A stretch of DNA of 64,000 bases from Pseudanabaena sp. lw0831 (GCF_016584665.1 NZ_BBJB01000056.1:1-64000); one strand, 5' to 3'. Positions 25,090 through 34,870 are shown, counted from the stretch's first letter. Made by a program: numbers and translations. Notes: a model not told the origin generated them from the letters alone.

Positions 25090-26199
25090 TTAAACGGGGA
25101 AGGAAGTTTGCTCACGCTCTAGCAAAATTGTAAAAACTGCACCTTTTGGCTGATTACTGGTTACTGAGATAGCACCTTTATGAGCTTCAATCATCATTTT
25201 ACAGAAAGAAAGCCCTAAGCCAATTTGGGAGACCCCCAGCACAATATTGCCAACTTCATACTTTTCAAATATCACCTGTTTTTGCTCAGGGCTTATGCCC
25301 ACACCACAATCAATTACTTCAATCTTGATTAAATCTTGGCGATCGGGATTTTTTGGCAAACATTCAACCCTGAGAATAATAGAACTCTGCTGTGGAGAAA
25401 ACTTGATCGCATTATCAAGTAAATTGTCTAACACACGGCGAATTAAGTGCTTATCCCCAAGGGTATAAGCTGGTTCCGTGGCAAATTCACCTAAAAGTTG
25501 GATTTGTTTACTGGTGGTGAGAGTCTCAAAATCTGCGATCGCTGATTTTGCTATTTCAGTTATATCGAACTTAGTGCGATTGAGAATCAGTTTATTGGCT
25601 TCGATCCTACCGATGGTCAAAATATCATCAATCAGAAAACGCATTTGCTCGATTGTTTTGCCAATTTGGTCAATCCTCTTTTTGGCGCGATCGGGCAGAT
25701 CTAATACTTTGAGAGAATCACAGCCCAACAAGATCCCAATCAAAGGATTGCGAAGATCGTGGACGATCGTTTGCATCATTTCCTCGCGCAACATCATCGT
25801 CTCTTGAATGCGATCGTATTGCGACTTAATTCGCAACATCGATCGCACACGGGCGCGGAGTTCGTGGCTGTTAATTGGCTTACTGATAAAATCATCGGCT
25901 CCAGCATCCAGACAACGGGCCAGATCTTCTTTGTCCGATAGGGCGGTGACGATAATTATTGGGATATGCTGCCATTGACGATCATGCTTAAGTTGCTGAC
26001 ACACCTCAATACCATCCATATCTGGCATCATTACATCTAGCAAAATGAGGTCAGGATTAATGGTGGCAAGAGAGGCAATCGCATCCGCCCCGTTGTCTTT
26101 ATGATGCAGCTCATACCCCTCTTTAAACAGCAAAATTTCGATGACATCAAAATTAGCTGGCTCATCATCTACGACCAAAACTACTTGTTTATTTCCCAT
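25090..26199 (-). CDS. Receiver-histidine kinase hybrid protein (1)
   Basis: A 369-residue protein with the same plan as its downstream neighbour. The receiver has VVLVVDDEPANFDVI, the phosphorylation site LILLDVMMPDMDGIEV and FISKPI. HisKA has His in QTIVHDLRNPLIGILLG (about residue 147), and the HATPase domain has LLDNAIKFS, IDCGVGI and LGLSFCKMMIEAHKG. It is cytosolic, with no transmembrane or PAS domain. Together with the next gene it makes a tandem pair of receiver-input kinases; sequence similarity between them is modest outside the catalytic motifs, so they are old paralogues or parts of a relay. No output regulator lies nearby. Confidence 0.9.
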   Translation of the reverse strand: MGNKQVVLVVDDEPANFDVIEILLFKEGYELHHKDNGADAIASLATINPDLILLDVMMPDMDGIEVCQQLKHDRQWQHIPIIIVTALSDKEDLARCLDAGADDFISKPINSHELRARVRSMLRIKSQYDRIQETMMLREEMMQTIVHDLRNPLIGILLGCDSLKVLDLPDRAKKRIDQIGKTIEQMRFLIDDILTIGRIEANKLILNRTKFDITEIAKSAIADFETLTTSKQIQLLGEFATEPAYTLGDKHLIRRVLDNLLDNAIKFSPQQSSIILRVECLPKNPDRQDLIKIEVIDCGVGISPEQKQVIFEKYEVGNIVLGVSQIGLGLSFCKMMIEAHKGAISVTSNQPKGAVFTILLEREQTSFPV

Positions 26200-26283
26200 A
26201 CTTTACATATATAAGCTTGGAGCGCCTCATAATATAGACAAGGTTAACTGAATGTACCTTCTATTCTGACAGGTTTTCATTTA

Positions 26284-26385
26284 CCATGACTTAAGTACTT
26301 GTACAAAATAATTTACCTAAATTTGTAAGGTTGTGCCCCGCAGGGGCACAACCTTACAAATTTGGGTTTGCAATTAATTTCGCGG
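26284..26385 (+). repeat. Intergenic repeat, copy 2 (shared with 4371-4520)
   Basis: It begins CATGACTTAAGTACTTGTAC, continues AAAATAATTTACC, and contains a 23-bp-stem hairpin (26315-26367, AAATTTGTAAGGTTGTGCCCC arm, GCA loop). It ends TTTGGGTTTGCAATTAATT. The end blocks match copy 1 inverted at 4371-4520. Confidence 0.65.
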
Positions 26386-26394
26386 AAACAGCTC

Positions 26395-27981
26395 ATGACT
26401 TCAGATGTCAAAACCCTAGCAGCGATCGATGTTGGTACAAATTCCATTCATATGGTAATTGTGCAAATTCAGACTTCGATCCCTAGTTTTAGCGTAATTG
26501 AGTCGGAAAAGGCAACAGTGAGGCTAGGAGAGCGTTGTGCTCAAACAGGAAATTTGACTGAAGATGCGATGAAGCGATCGCTAGAAGCTCTAAAGCGATG
26601 TCAGGAAATCTGCCGCACTTTTAAAGTTGAAGAAATTGTGGCCGTGGCGACAAGTGCGACCCGTGAGGCTCCTAATGGTCAGGATTTTATCCGCCGCATT
26701 TATGAAGAATTAGGCTTGCATGTTGAAGTTATCTCAGGGCAAGAAGAAGCCAGACGCATATATTTAGGTGTCATCTCCGCGATGGAACTCAAAGATGAGC
26801 CGCATTTGCTTGTTGATATTGGTGGCGGTTCGACAGAGATGATTTTGGGGGATGGTCGCGATCCGTTACATCTTAGTAGTACAAAAATTGGGGCAGTCCG
26901 CCTAACTGATTTATTTGTTAAAACTGATCCCATTTCGCAACCAGAATACGATCGCTTATTAGGTTACATTCTTGGCTCGATTGAGCGTCCCACCGATGAC
27001 TTGAGATCGCTGCTTAAAGATAAACTTGAGGGCAAGACATTAAAGGCGATCGGCACATCAGGTACGATCGAGACTTTGATATCTCTACATGCTAAAGAAA
27101 AACTGGGACTAGTTCCTAATCCTCTCCAAGGTTATGAGCTTCCCTTTGCGGATTTAGAAAATATTGTTTGGCGCTTACGCCGTGCAAATTTAGAAGAACG
27201 CACAGCCATGGTGCGCCAAAAGCGAGCCGAGATTATCTTAGCGGGAGCAATCGTTCTCTTAGAAACCATGCGTTTATTGGCAGTTCCCAAAATCATGCTT
27301 TGTCAGCGAGCCTTGCGCGAAGGCTTGGTGGTTGATTGGATGATCCGTCATGGCTATATCGAAGATGGTTGGCGCTATCAAAGCACAATTCGCGATCGCA
27401 GTATTCTCAAGCTTGCCGATAAATATGGCATTGACACTAAATATGCTAAGCAGGTTGCTGAACATGCCCTAAGTCTATTTGATCAAACAAAGGGGATTTC
27501 CCATGAATGGGGCGATGATGAAAGACATTTGCTCTGGGCGGCGGCGATGCTGCATAACGCGGGACATCACGTCAGCCACGATTCTCACCACAAGCATTCC
27601 TATTATTTAATTCGCAATGGTGAGTTGTTGGGTTATACCGAGTCAGAGATTGAGGTGATCGCCAATCTTGCCCGCTATCACCGCAAGAGTGAGCCGAAGA
27701 AAAAACATGATAATTTCCAACGTTTAGATAGTGAGCGTCTGAAAGTATTTGTGCGTCAAGCCAGTACATTTTTGCGGATAGCTACCGCCCTTGATCGTCG
27801 CCAAATTGGTGCGATCGCCTCAATTCGGGTGGTTTGTAATCCTCAGACTCGTGCTTGTGGGTTGCAACTAGTACCTAGGCAGCCCAATGATCCTTGCACC
27901 TTAGAGCTGTGGAGTCTTGATTATAAGAAACAGCCATTTGAAACTCAGTTTAACTTTACGCTGTCAGTATCCTTAGTGTAG
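26395..27981 (+). CDS. ppx: Exopolyphosphatase/guanosine pentaphosphatase family protein
   Basis: 528 residues from ATG 26395. A TTG 33 bases upstream lies in the hairpin repeat and is rejected. The N-terminal ASKHA fold has the phosphate-1 loop AAIDVGTNSIHMVIV, then VVATSATREAPNGQDF, VISGQEEARRIYLG, the phosphate-2 loop VDIGGGSTEMILG and the adenosine loop AIGTSGTIETL. The C-terminal part is HD-like (LLWAAAMLHNAGHHVSHDSHHKHSYYLI), as in long Ppx proteins. It removes phosphate from polyphosphate ends and may act on pppGpp. It is plausibly connected to phosphate storage. Confidence 0.94.
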   Translation: MTSDVKTLAAIDVGTNSIHMVIVQIQTSIPSFSVIESEKATVRLGERCAQTGNLTEDAMKRSLEALKRCQEICRTFKVEEIVAVATSATREAPNGQDFIRRIYEELGLHVEVISGQEEARRIYLGVISAMELKDEPHLLVDIGGGSTEMILGDGRDPLHLSSTKIGAVRLTDLFVKTDPISQPEYDRLLGYILGSIERPTDDLRSLLKDKLEGKTLKAIGTSGTIETLISLHAKEKLGLVPNPLQGYELPFADLENIVWRLRRANLEERTAMVRQKRAEIILAGAIVLLETMRLLAVPKIMLCQRALREGLVVDWMIRHGYIEDGWRYQSTIRDRSILKLADKYGIDTKYAKQVAEHALSLFDQTKGISHEWGDDERHLLWAAAMLHNAGHHVSHDSHHKHSYYLIRNGELLGYTESEIEVIANLARYHRKSEPKKKHDNFQRLDSERLKVFVRQASTFLRIATALDRRQIGAIASIRVVCNPQTRACGLQLVPRQPNDPCTLELWSLDYKKQPFETQFNFTLSVSLV

Positions 27982-28027
27982 ATAGGGTTAGAGCTTATCG
28001 CTAGCTCTACCTACTGAGATTTATCGT

Positions 28028-30007
28028 ATGGAAGGCTCTCTCTCTTTACTGATTATTATTGCGATCGTAGCAGGTGTTTTTGCTCGTGCGATCGCGAATT
28101 TTTTTCGTGTGCCGAGCATTGTTTTTTTGTTGATTTTTGGCGTAGCTTTGGGGGGGAATGGCTTAAATTTGGTGCAGCCACGTCTATTGGGGGATGGATT
28201 AGAGGCGATCGTATCGATTTCTGTTGCCCTGATTTTGTTCGATGGCGGACTGAATCTGCAACTAAAAGAGCTTGGCAAAGTCTCGGCAAGTTTACGCAAT
28301 TTAATTACGATTGGAACTCTGATCACCTTAATTGGAGGAGGAATTGCCGCCTATTGGTTGAGTGAATTTCCTTGGACGATCGCCTTTTTATATGCGGCTT
28401 TAGTGGTGGTGACTGGGCCAACGGTCATTAATCCAATTATCGAAGAGGTCGGACTCGATCGCCGCCTTGCAACAATTCTCGAAGGGGAGGGTGTGTTAAT
28501 TGATGCGATCGGTTCAGTGCTTGCAGTTGTTGTCCTCGATGTCGCTTTAAATCCGACTTCTGGAGCTTTTGCCGTGGTCAGCGATCTAGGATTGCGGTTA
28601 GGTGTTGGTGGTGTGCTGGGTGCGATCGCGGGTTGGCTATTGGGAAAATTTTTACAACGTGCTGCCTTTCTAGCCGAAGACACTAAAAGCGCAGTGGTGG
28701 TGGCGGCGGTATTAGGACTATTTGGGACTGCTCAAGAAATTCAAAGCGAATCGGGACTAACGGCGGTTGTCTTAATGGGAATTGTTTTACGTGCTTCCGA
28801 AATCCCCAATAGTCGAGCTTTACTCAAATTTAAGAGCCAACTTGTGGCTCTCATGGTTTCAGTTCTGTTTATTTTACTTTCTGCAAATCTTTCCATTCCT
28901 AGTATCTTTGCCCTTGGCTGGGGCGGCGTGCAGACAGTGCTTTTTCTGATGTTTATTGTCCGTCCGATCAATGTGATTGTCAGCACATGGAATAGCAGCT
29001 TCACATGGCGACAAAAGGCTTTTCTATCATGGTGTGCCCCCAGAGGAATTGTCGCTGCTTCCGTAGCTTCGCTCTTTTCGATTTTATTAACCGAACGAGG
29101 AGTCAATGGCGGTGAATCAATTAAGGCTTTGGTCTTCCTCACGATCGCAATGACTGTTTTTTTGCAAGGGTTATCCGCCAAATTTGTGGCAAAACTCCTA
29201 GGACTAAATCAACCTGACATTTCGGGATTGGTTGTTGTGGGCAGTAATCCAATCGGGATTTTAGTCGCACGTTTATTTCAAGCAAATGGTCAGCGCGTGG
29301 CGCTTATCGATACCAGTGCTGAGCTTTGCAAGCAAGCCGCCGAATACGATATTCCTGCTTTTGTGAGTAATGGCTTAGATGCTAAATCTTTAGCTGAAGC
29401 GGGATTGGACTCGGTGGGAACCTTTGTGGCTCTAACTATTAATACCGATGTGAATATCGTAATCGCTCAAATTGCGGCGAAGGAGTTCAATCCGCCGAAA
29501 GTATTTGCGGTTTATATTAAAGAGGCTGAAGGCGATCGCAATGGAGCGCCTGAAGTCCAGCAAGCTTTTAGCGCTCGTGTGCCGATTAAAACTTGGAACC
29601 AATATATTCTGCAACGGGAAGTGCGAGTTGGTGAATTTCTACTGATTGAAGAAGAACTTGAAGAGCAGTTAAATCGTTTTAATACGATGTTTAATGCAGG
29701 GATATTACTGCCATTGCTGTTTGAGCGCAAAGGTCAATTACAAATCGTATCTGCGGATATGTTATGGGAAAAAGGCGATCGCATTTTATATTTGCTATAT
29801 ACCCCCAAAGCCTTGTCGCCTGCTCAAAGCGAAGTTCTGCCTCCTAATACCTTAGACATAACGCCAGTGGTTCTTTCAGATCTCGATATTGCTCAAAAGA
29901 CTAATGACTCTAATGGGATTGGTTCGCGCAGCAAAAATGATGATATTGCTTCAAGTCCAGATTATTTCTTGAAAATGGCAAAGGATATTCTAAATAGGCG
30001 ATCGTAA
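28028..30007 (+). CDS. Monovalent cation:proton antiporter with C-terminal RCK/TrkA-like domain
   Basis: A 659-residue CPA1-type transporter. About 11-12 membrane helices occupy residues 1-390 (MEGSLSLLIIIAIVAGVFA onward), with the conserved ion-site region VVVTGPTVINPIIEE and LEGEGVLIDAIGSVLAVV (acidic residue in the fifth/sixth helix). From about residue 396 a Rossmann-like nucleotide-binding domain begins (DISGLVVVGSNPIGILVARLF, VALIDTSAELCK, GLDSVGTFVALTINTDVNI), resembling TrkA-N. A further TrkA-C-like part extends to about 595. It exchanges Na+ or K+ for protons, gated by a ligand such as NAD(H). The last 60 residues are disordered. It follows ppx by 46 bp on the same strand and is perhaps co-transcribed. 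Confidence 0.9.
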   Translation: MEGSLSLLIIIAIVAGVFARAIANFFRVPSIVFLLIFGVALGGNGLNLVQPRLLGDGLEAIVSISVALILFDGGLNLQLKELGKVSASLRNLITIGTLITLIGGGIAAYWLSEFPWTIAFLYAALVVVTGPTVINPIIEEVGLDRRLATILEGEGVLIDAIGSVLAVVVLDVALNPTSGAFAVVSDLGLRLGVGGVLGAIAGWLLGKFLQRAAFLAEDTKSAVVVAAVLGLFGTAQEIQSESGLTAVVLMGIVLRASEIPNSRALLKFKSQLVALMVSVLFILLSANLSIPSIFALGWGGVQTVLFLMFIVRPINVIVSTWNSSFTWRQKAFLSWCAPRGIVAASVASLFSILLTERGVNGGESIKALVFLTIAMTVFLQGLSAKFVAKLLGLNQPDISGLVVVGSNPIGILVARLFQANGQRVALIDTSAELCKQAAEYDIPAFVSNGLDAKSLAEAGLDSVGTFVALTINTDVNIVIAQIAAKEFNPPKVFAVYIKEAEGDRNGAPEVQQAFSARVPIKTWNQYILQREVRVGEFLLIEEELEEQLNRFNTMFNAGILLPLLFERKGQLQIVSADMLWEKGDRILYLLYTPKALSPAQSEVLPPNTLDITPVVLSDLDIAQKTNDSNGIGSRSKNDDIASSPDYFLKMAKDILNRRS

Positions 30008-30028
30008 TGACTTATCGCAATTTGTCAT

Positions 30029-30083
30029 AAAGCCCAAAAGACGAGTGGCGGCGCTTTGCGCCGTCACTCGTCTTTTGGGCTTT
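30029..30083. terminator. Long hairpin, AACCCAAAA-like tips
   Basis: A 26-bp stem with one G-T pair: AAAGCCCAAAAGACGAGTGGC outside, CGGCGC/GCGCCG inside, TTT loop. It lies between the convergent antiporter and glnN genes. Confidence 0.65.
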
Positions 30084-30101
30084 AGTTCCTCAAACTGTCA
30101 A

Positions 30102-30158
30102 CTGCAAACGATAAGTAAAAAGCGGCGCAATGCGCCGCTTTTTACTTATCGTTTGTAG
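30102..30158. terminator. Second long hairpin between antiporter and glnN
   Basis: A stem of about 27 bp: AAACGATAAGTAAAAAGCGG and its exact partner, AAT loop, with T- and A-tracts on both sides. Suitable as a bidirectional terminator next to the glnN stop at 30168. Confidence 0.65.
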
Positions 30159-30167
30159 AAATTGAAA

Positions 30168-32339
30168 TTACTTAATGAAAAGCATTTCTTGGTATGTAGG
30201 CAATGGCCATAGGTCATCGGCAACTTCACCTTCCAAGGCATCGACATAGCCACGGATTCCATCCATTAAAGGACGTACAGTATGCGAGAGATACTGCATA
30301 TGATCTTCAACAGTAGCAAAATCGTGTTTTGTCAAAGCATCACTGAGCTTGCTAACTCCATCGATCGCAAGCTTAGTTAAAGAAGCAACCTTCTCGATGG
30401 TTTCTTTATCAAAGTCAACACCAATCTCTTTCAAGCTGAGAGAAGTATTGCTGAGATCAGCAAGATAGCGGGTTGCCGCAGGATAAATCAAAGTTTTCAC
30501 CATGCTGATAACAAGCTTAGCTTCAACTTCAATCGACAGAATGTACTGTTCAGCGTAAGTCTCAAAGCGGCTAGCCAACTCAACAGGAGTTAAAACACCC
30601 TCTCTACTAAACAACTCTTCGATGTAAGTCTCTTTGAAAACAGGCAATGCGTCAGGGGTAGCACGAAGATTGGCTAATCCGCGTTCGGCTGCGAGCTTAT
30701 GCCATTCTTCAGAGTAGCCGTTACCATTGAAAACTACTGCGCCGTGTAGTTCCATTACTTCTTTGAGAACTGTAGTAATAGCAGCATTCAAGTCAGCACC
30801 CTTAGCCATTGCGCCTTCAAGCTTCTCAGCCATCCAGTCGAGAGACTCAGCAAGGATGGTGTTCATGGCGACAAGTGGACCAGCCACGGATTGATTAGAA
30901 CCCACAGCGCGGAACTCAAAACGATTGCCAGTGAAAGCAAAGGGAGAAGTACGGTTGCGATCGCCTGGATCTTTTGGCAAGATTGGCAAGGTGTCAACGC
31001 CAATATTCATAGAACCTTTGGCGGATGAACTCTTCAGGTCGCCTTTAAGGATTTGCTCGAATACATCCTCAAGTTGCGAACCTAGATACATCGAGATAAT
31101 CGCAGGAGGAGCTTCGTTTGCACCTAAGCGGTGATCGTTGCCAGCCGTTGCAACTACAGCACGGAGCAGAGATCCATATTTGTGAACCCCACGAATGATC
31201 GCACCACAGAAAACTAAGAATTGAGCATTGGAGTGAGGTGTATCACCTGGATCAAGCAAGTTACCTTGGGTAGAGTTGCCGACTGACCAGTTAACGTGCT
31301 TACCAGAACCATTAATACCTGCAAATGGCTTTTCATGAAGTAAGCAAACAAACCCATGTTTCTTCGCTGTGAAACGAAGCAGAGTCATGAGCATTTGCTG
31401 GTGATCGGTAGCTACGTTAGCAGCTTCAAAAAATGGTGCGATTTCAAATTGACCAGGAGCAACTTCGTTGTGACGAGTTTTGGCAGGAATGCCAAGGCGA
31501 TACAAGCGCTCTTCCACGTCTTGCATGAAGACTTGCACACGCTCAGGGATTGCACCAAAGTAATGGTCGTCAAACTGTTGTCCCTTAGCCGATGGCTTAC
31601 CAAATAGGGTGCGACCAGTTAGCAAAATGTCGGGACGAGAGTTAGCAAAATTGGCATCTACCAAGAAATATTCTTGTTCAGCACCACAGCTAGAGTTGAG
31701 CGGAGCAACATCCTTCGCACCCATCAGTTTTAAGACTTTGGTGGCTGCTTTATTCATAGCTGCGTTCGATCGCAACAATGGAGTCTTCTTGTCTAGAGCT
31801 TCACCAGTCCAAGAAACGAAAACTGTAGGGATACAGAGGGTAGAACCATTGTCTGTTTCCATGATATAAGCAGGGCTAGTGACATCCCATGCTGTATAGC
31901 CACGAGCCTCGAAGGTAGAACGGATACCGCCGTTGGGGAATGAAGAACCATCGGGTTCACCTTGTACAAGAACTTTGCCTGCAAATTCGGTAATCACCGA
32001 ACCATCGCTCTGAACTGAAATAAAGCCATCATGCTTTTCAGCAGTAATGTTAGTCAAAGGATAAAAGACGTGGGCGTAATAAAGTGCACCTTTTGAGATT
32101 GCCCAATCTTTCATCGCTAAGGCGATCGCGTCAGCTACTGAGCTATCAAGAGTTTCACCAGTTAGAATCGTTTTCTTGATCGATTTGAAGACTGTCTTAG
32201 GAAGACATTCTTGCATCTTGCTCAGAGTAAACACATCGGTCGCCCACATCTCTTCCAAGCGCTTTGGTGCTTTCTTGGGCATTGGCTCGCGATTGGTGAT
32301 CTGATAAATGGCTTGAATGCGCGACTCGTTTCCGCTCAT
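30168..32339 (-). CDS. glnN: Glutamine synthetase type III
   Basis: A 723-residue GSIII enzyme, which forms glutamine from glutamate, ammonia and ATP as a dodecamer. The length is typical of GlnN and far above type I (about 470). Visible signatures are VFVSWTGEALDKKTPLLRS, LNSSCGAEQEYFLVD (active-site Glu), TRHNEVAPGQFEIAP, NGSGKHVNWSVGNS (about residue 345), NEAPPAIISMYLG and RFEFRAVGSNQSVAGP (about 470-485). In unicellular and filamentous non-fixing cyanobacteria glnN is induced under nitrogen starvation by NtcA. I searched the 170-bp upstream gap for GTA-N8-TAC and found no good match, so regulation is unproven. Confidence 0.96.
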   Translation of the reverse strand: MSGNESRIQAIYQITNREPMPKKAPKRLEEMWATDVFTLSKMQECLPKTVFKSIKKTILTGETLDSSVADAIALAMKDWAISKGALYYAHVFYPLTNITAEKHDGFISVQSDGSVITEFAGKVLVQGEPDGSSFPNGGIRSTFEARGYTAWDVTSPAYIMETDNGSTLCIPTVFVSWTGEALDKKTPLLRSNAAMNKAATKVLKLMGAKDVAPLNSSCGAEQEYFLVDANFANSRPDILLTGRTLFGKPSAKGQQFDDHYFGAIPERVQVFMQDVEERLYRLGIPAKTRHNEVAPGQFEIAPFFEAANVATDHQQMLMTLLRFTAKKHGFVCLLHEKPFAGINGSGKHVNWSVGNSTQGNLLDPGDTPHSNAQFLVFCGAIIRGVHKYGSLLRAVVATAGNDHRLGANEAPPAIISMYLGSQLEDVFEQILKGDLKSSSAKGSMNIGVDTLPILPKDPGDRNRTSPFAFTGNRFEFRAVGSNQSVAGPLVAMNTILAESLDWMAEKLEGAMAKGADLNAAITTVLKEVMELHGAVVFNGNGYSEEWHKLAAERGLANLRATPDALPVFKETYIEELFSREGVLTPVELASRFETYAEQYILSIEVEAKLVISMVKTLIYPAATRYLADLSNTSLSLKEIGVDFDKETIEKVASLTKLAIDGVSKLSDALTKHDFATVEDHMQYLSHTVRPLMDGIRGYVDALEGEVADDLWPLPTYQEMLFIK

Positions 32340-32507
32340 GATTATTTTAGGGATTAATTATTGTCAGATTTGTCCAATCATACTCAAGATATATTTATCA
32401 AATGGCTAAAAAAGATACCGAATCGATTACACATGATTGGTATAGCAACGCACAAAATTTAATGATGTAATGATACTGTTGGCAATATTGCTTGTGATTT
32501 ACAAAAG

Positions 32508-34142
32508 ATGATGAATGCGATCGCCATTGATTTTGGTAGTAGTAACACTGTGATTGCGCGATGGAATATTGCCACAAATCAGCCTGAAACCATGATTTTT
32601 GAGAATCTTAATCGTCCTGCACCTTTGAATGGTCTTGTCCCATCATTGATGTATGTGCAGAATGCCCAAGCAGAAATAGTCGAAATCGGTCAGCGGATCA
32701 TCGATCAAGGTAAAGATCGCCCCCAACCCAGATTATTTAATCAAATCAAACGGCGGTTAGTGGCAAATGTAAATTATGTTCCTAAACTTGATGGAGTTAA
32801 AGTAACACCTGAATGGTTAGGTAATCAGTTTTTGCGCGAACTGTCAAAGGAACTGCGATCGCAACAGATTTTTGCATCGGAAATAATCTTGACGGCTCCT
32901 GTCCAATCCTATGAAAAATATTTGCGCTGGCTGGAGGTATCTAGTACTGAAATATTTGCGCCCAATCTGCCGACATTACAAACGCCTCTTATTCGGATTC
33001 TTGATGAACCAACGGCTGCGGCTCTCGGCTATGAGGCGATCGCTCCTAGTGCGTTAGTATTAGTAATCGATTTTGGTGGTGGCACATTAGATTTATCACT
33101 GGTGCGATTACCAAAGAGTGAAAATATCGCCAAATGGGGAGAACAAATCGGTGTCAATCGCAATGAATGGACAGAGCATAGAGCCGAGGCGATCGCTAAG
33201 ACTGGATATACAATCGGTGGGGAAGATATCGATCAATGGTTAGTCCAAGATTATTTAGAAAGCCGTGAAGAAATTGCTGGTACAAATGCAGTTACGAATT
33301 TAAGTCTTCTTAAGTTCTTGATGGAACGAATTAAAATCACACTTTCAGAAACTGAAACAGCTTCCGAAATCTTTTTTGATCTGACTACGCAATCTGCGAT
33401 CGAGATTACCTACACTCGTCAACAACTAGAGAAGTTATTAGAACAAAAAGGATTTTATCGGGTTCTGCAATTAGCGATCGATGAATTAATCAATCGCTCA
33501 TTTAACAAAGGAATTCTCAAAGGGGATATTAAACAGATTCTCTTAGTCGGTGGTTGTACGCTGATTCCATCGGTGTGTTCATTTGTTGAGAACTATTTTA
33601 AAACAGGAAAAGTATATAGTCACAGCCCCTTTGAAGCGATCGCCCATGGCGCTTTGATGCTCAGCCAAGGTGTTGGTCTGCAAGATTATCTATTTCATTC
33701 CTATGCCATTCGCTATTGGGATCGCAGTGCAGAGCAGTGGAAATATCAGCAGCTATTTCGACGAGGACAAGTCTATCCGACTCGTCGCCCCGTAGAGCTA
33801 TTACTCAGAGCAACTCAACCAAATCAATCCGAAATTGCGCTCACTATCGGCGAACTAGAAAGTCGCCCCATAGGTGCAGCAGAAATAAGTTTTGATGGCG
33901 ATCGCATAGTCATGCAATTCGGACAAAAAGCTAAAGAAACTTTTCAACCACTACAAGCTGATGCTAAGGGAGAGGGAATGCCACAGGCGATCGCCCTGCT
34001 CGATCCTCTTGGACAACCTGATTGCGATCGGCTCAAAGTTCTATTTAGCATTAGTGACAAGCGAGAATTACTAGTAACAGCGATCGATTTACTGACTCAA
34101 CGCCAATTGTTAAGCGATTATCCTGTCGCCAAGCTGCACTAA
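32508..34142 (+). CDS. Hsp70-family (DnaK-like) ATPase protein
   Basis: A 544-residue protein. The actin-like ATPase domain shows the phosphate-1 loop AIDFGSSNTVIARW, LDEPTAAALGYEA, the phosphate-2 loop VIDFGGGTLDLSLV, GGEDIDQWLVQDYL, and the adenosine motif ILLVGGCTLIPSV. The C-terminal region (about residue 395 onward) is only about 150 residues and is beta-rich. It lacks the canonical peptide-binding and lid domains, so this is a non-canonical Hsp70 like other cyanobacterial short members, perhaps with a specific client. No grpE or dnaJ gene is nearby. Start ATG 32508, or 32511 one codon later. Confidence 0.9.
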   Translation: MMNAIAIDFGSSNTVIARWNIATNQPETMIFENLNRPAPLNGLVPSLMYVQNAQAEIVEIGQRIIDQGKDRPQPRLFNQIKRRLVANVNYVPKLDGVKVTPEWLGNQFLRELSKELRSQQIFASEIILTAPVQSYEKYLRWLEVSSTEIFAPNLPTLQTPLIRILDEPTAAALGYEAIAPSALVLVIDFGGGTLDLSLVRLPKSENIAKWGEQIGVNRNEWTEHRAEAIAKTGYTIGGEDIDQWLVQDYLESREEIAGTNAVTNLSLLKFLMERIKITLSETETASEIFFDLTTQSAIEITYTRQQLEKLLEQKGFYRVLQLAIDELINRSFNKGILKGDIKQILLVGGCTLIPSVCSFVENYFKTGKVYSHSPFEAIAHGALMLSQGVGLQDYLFHSYAIRYWDRSAEQWKYQQLFRRGQVYPTRRPVELLLRATQPNQSEIALTIGELESRPIGAAEISFDGDRIVMQFGQKAKETFQPLQADAKGEGMPQAIALLDPLGQPDCDRLKVLFSISDKRELLVTAIDLLTQRQLLSDYPVAKLH

Positions 34143-34149
34143 GCGTTCT

Positions 34150-34186
34150 ATCAGAATTGGCGGCGCTCCGCGCCGCCAATTCTGAT
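34150..34186. terminator. GC-rich hairpin between convergent genes
   Basis: A 16-bp perfect stem ATCAGAATTGGCGGCG with a CTCCG loop, 8 bp after the Hsp70-like stop and adjacent to the stop of the minus-strand gene. Confidence 0.6.
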
Positions 34187-34189
34187 TTA

Positions 34190-34870
34190 CTAGAGTGCTA
34201 GCTCCAATGAAAAGCCCACACGACTGTCATAAATTAAAGGCGATCGCCGCCATTCGATTTTTGTCCCCAATCGGAAATTCTTGGTAATTGCATAACTAGT
34301 TGAGAGCGCAGTCGTACTCATCTCCAGATTGCCACTGGGAGAAGTAAAAGTGTGACTCAGCCGCAAATCAGAATTATTGGGTGATAAAACCAAAATCCCC
34401 AGCAATCCTACATCTAAGCCTGAAATTTGTGGGCGATCTAGCTGATTAAATTGACGATATCCCACAATCGGCGCAATATTCCAATAGGAACCCAATGGGA
34501 GAGCATAGTACCGAATATTCGCCTGAAAATCGCTTTCTCGACCACTAAACTCATTCTGATAGCTACCACTCACCGTCAAAGGTGACTGCCCCACAAATAA
34601 ATCTTCAACGCCAGCCTCAACCCCAAAAGAATTGTTGCGTGAGGTAAGCCCAACTCTCAGCTTGGTATTAAAACTAGGCGTATGATAAATATCTTCTAAA
34701 AGATCGGGTGGTTTCTCTAGCCACCGTTGCAATACAGGACTACTCTCGATCACTTGGCGATCGATTTCTAAATCATTTGCACGTCGTGACATTTTGACAT
34801 CGCCATAGACTGCGGTGCTAACACTAAAGTAAGAAATTGCAGCTATAGCGATCGCCCAAGTTTTTGTCAT
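34190..34870 (-). CDS. Exported beta-rich protein, possible outer-membrane barrel
   Basis: A 226-residue protein with an N-terminal signal peptide (KTWAIAIAAISYFSVSTAVYG). The mature part has many alternating aromatic strands (LRVGLTSRNNSFGVEAGVEDLF, LTVSGSYQNEFSGRESDFQANIRYYAL, FRLGTKIEWRRSPLIY) and ends with RVGFSLELAL, a terminal strand pattern seen in outer-membrane barrels. I do not recognise the family, but conserved cyanobacterial envelope proteins of this form exist. No partner gene is adjacent. Confidence 0.7.
   Translation of the reverse strand: MTKTWAIAIAAISYFSVSTAVYGDVKMSRRANDLEIDRQVIESSPVLQRWLEKPPDLLEDIYHTPSFNTKLRVGLTSRNNSFGVEAGVEDLFVGQSPLTVSGSYQNEFSGRESDFQANIRYYALPLGSYWNIAPIVGYRQFNQLDRPQISGLDVGLLGILVLSPNNSDLRLSHTFTSPSGNLEMSTTALSTSYAITKNFRLGTKIEWRRSPLIYDSRVGFSLELAL

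Noticed and set aside
28351-29181. Antisense ORFs inside the antiporter gene (110 and 146 aa)
   Set aside because: Fully contained in a convincing gene on the other strand; composition typical of shadow frames.
32340-32507. NtcA operator for glnN
   Set aside because: Expected from biology, but no GTA-N8-TAC match was found in the gap.
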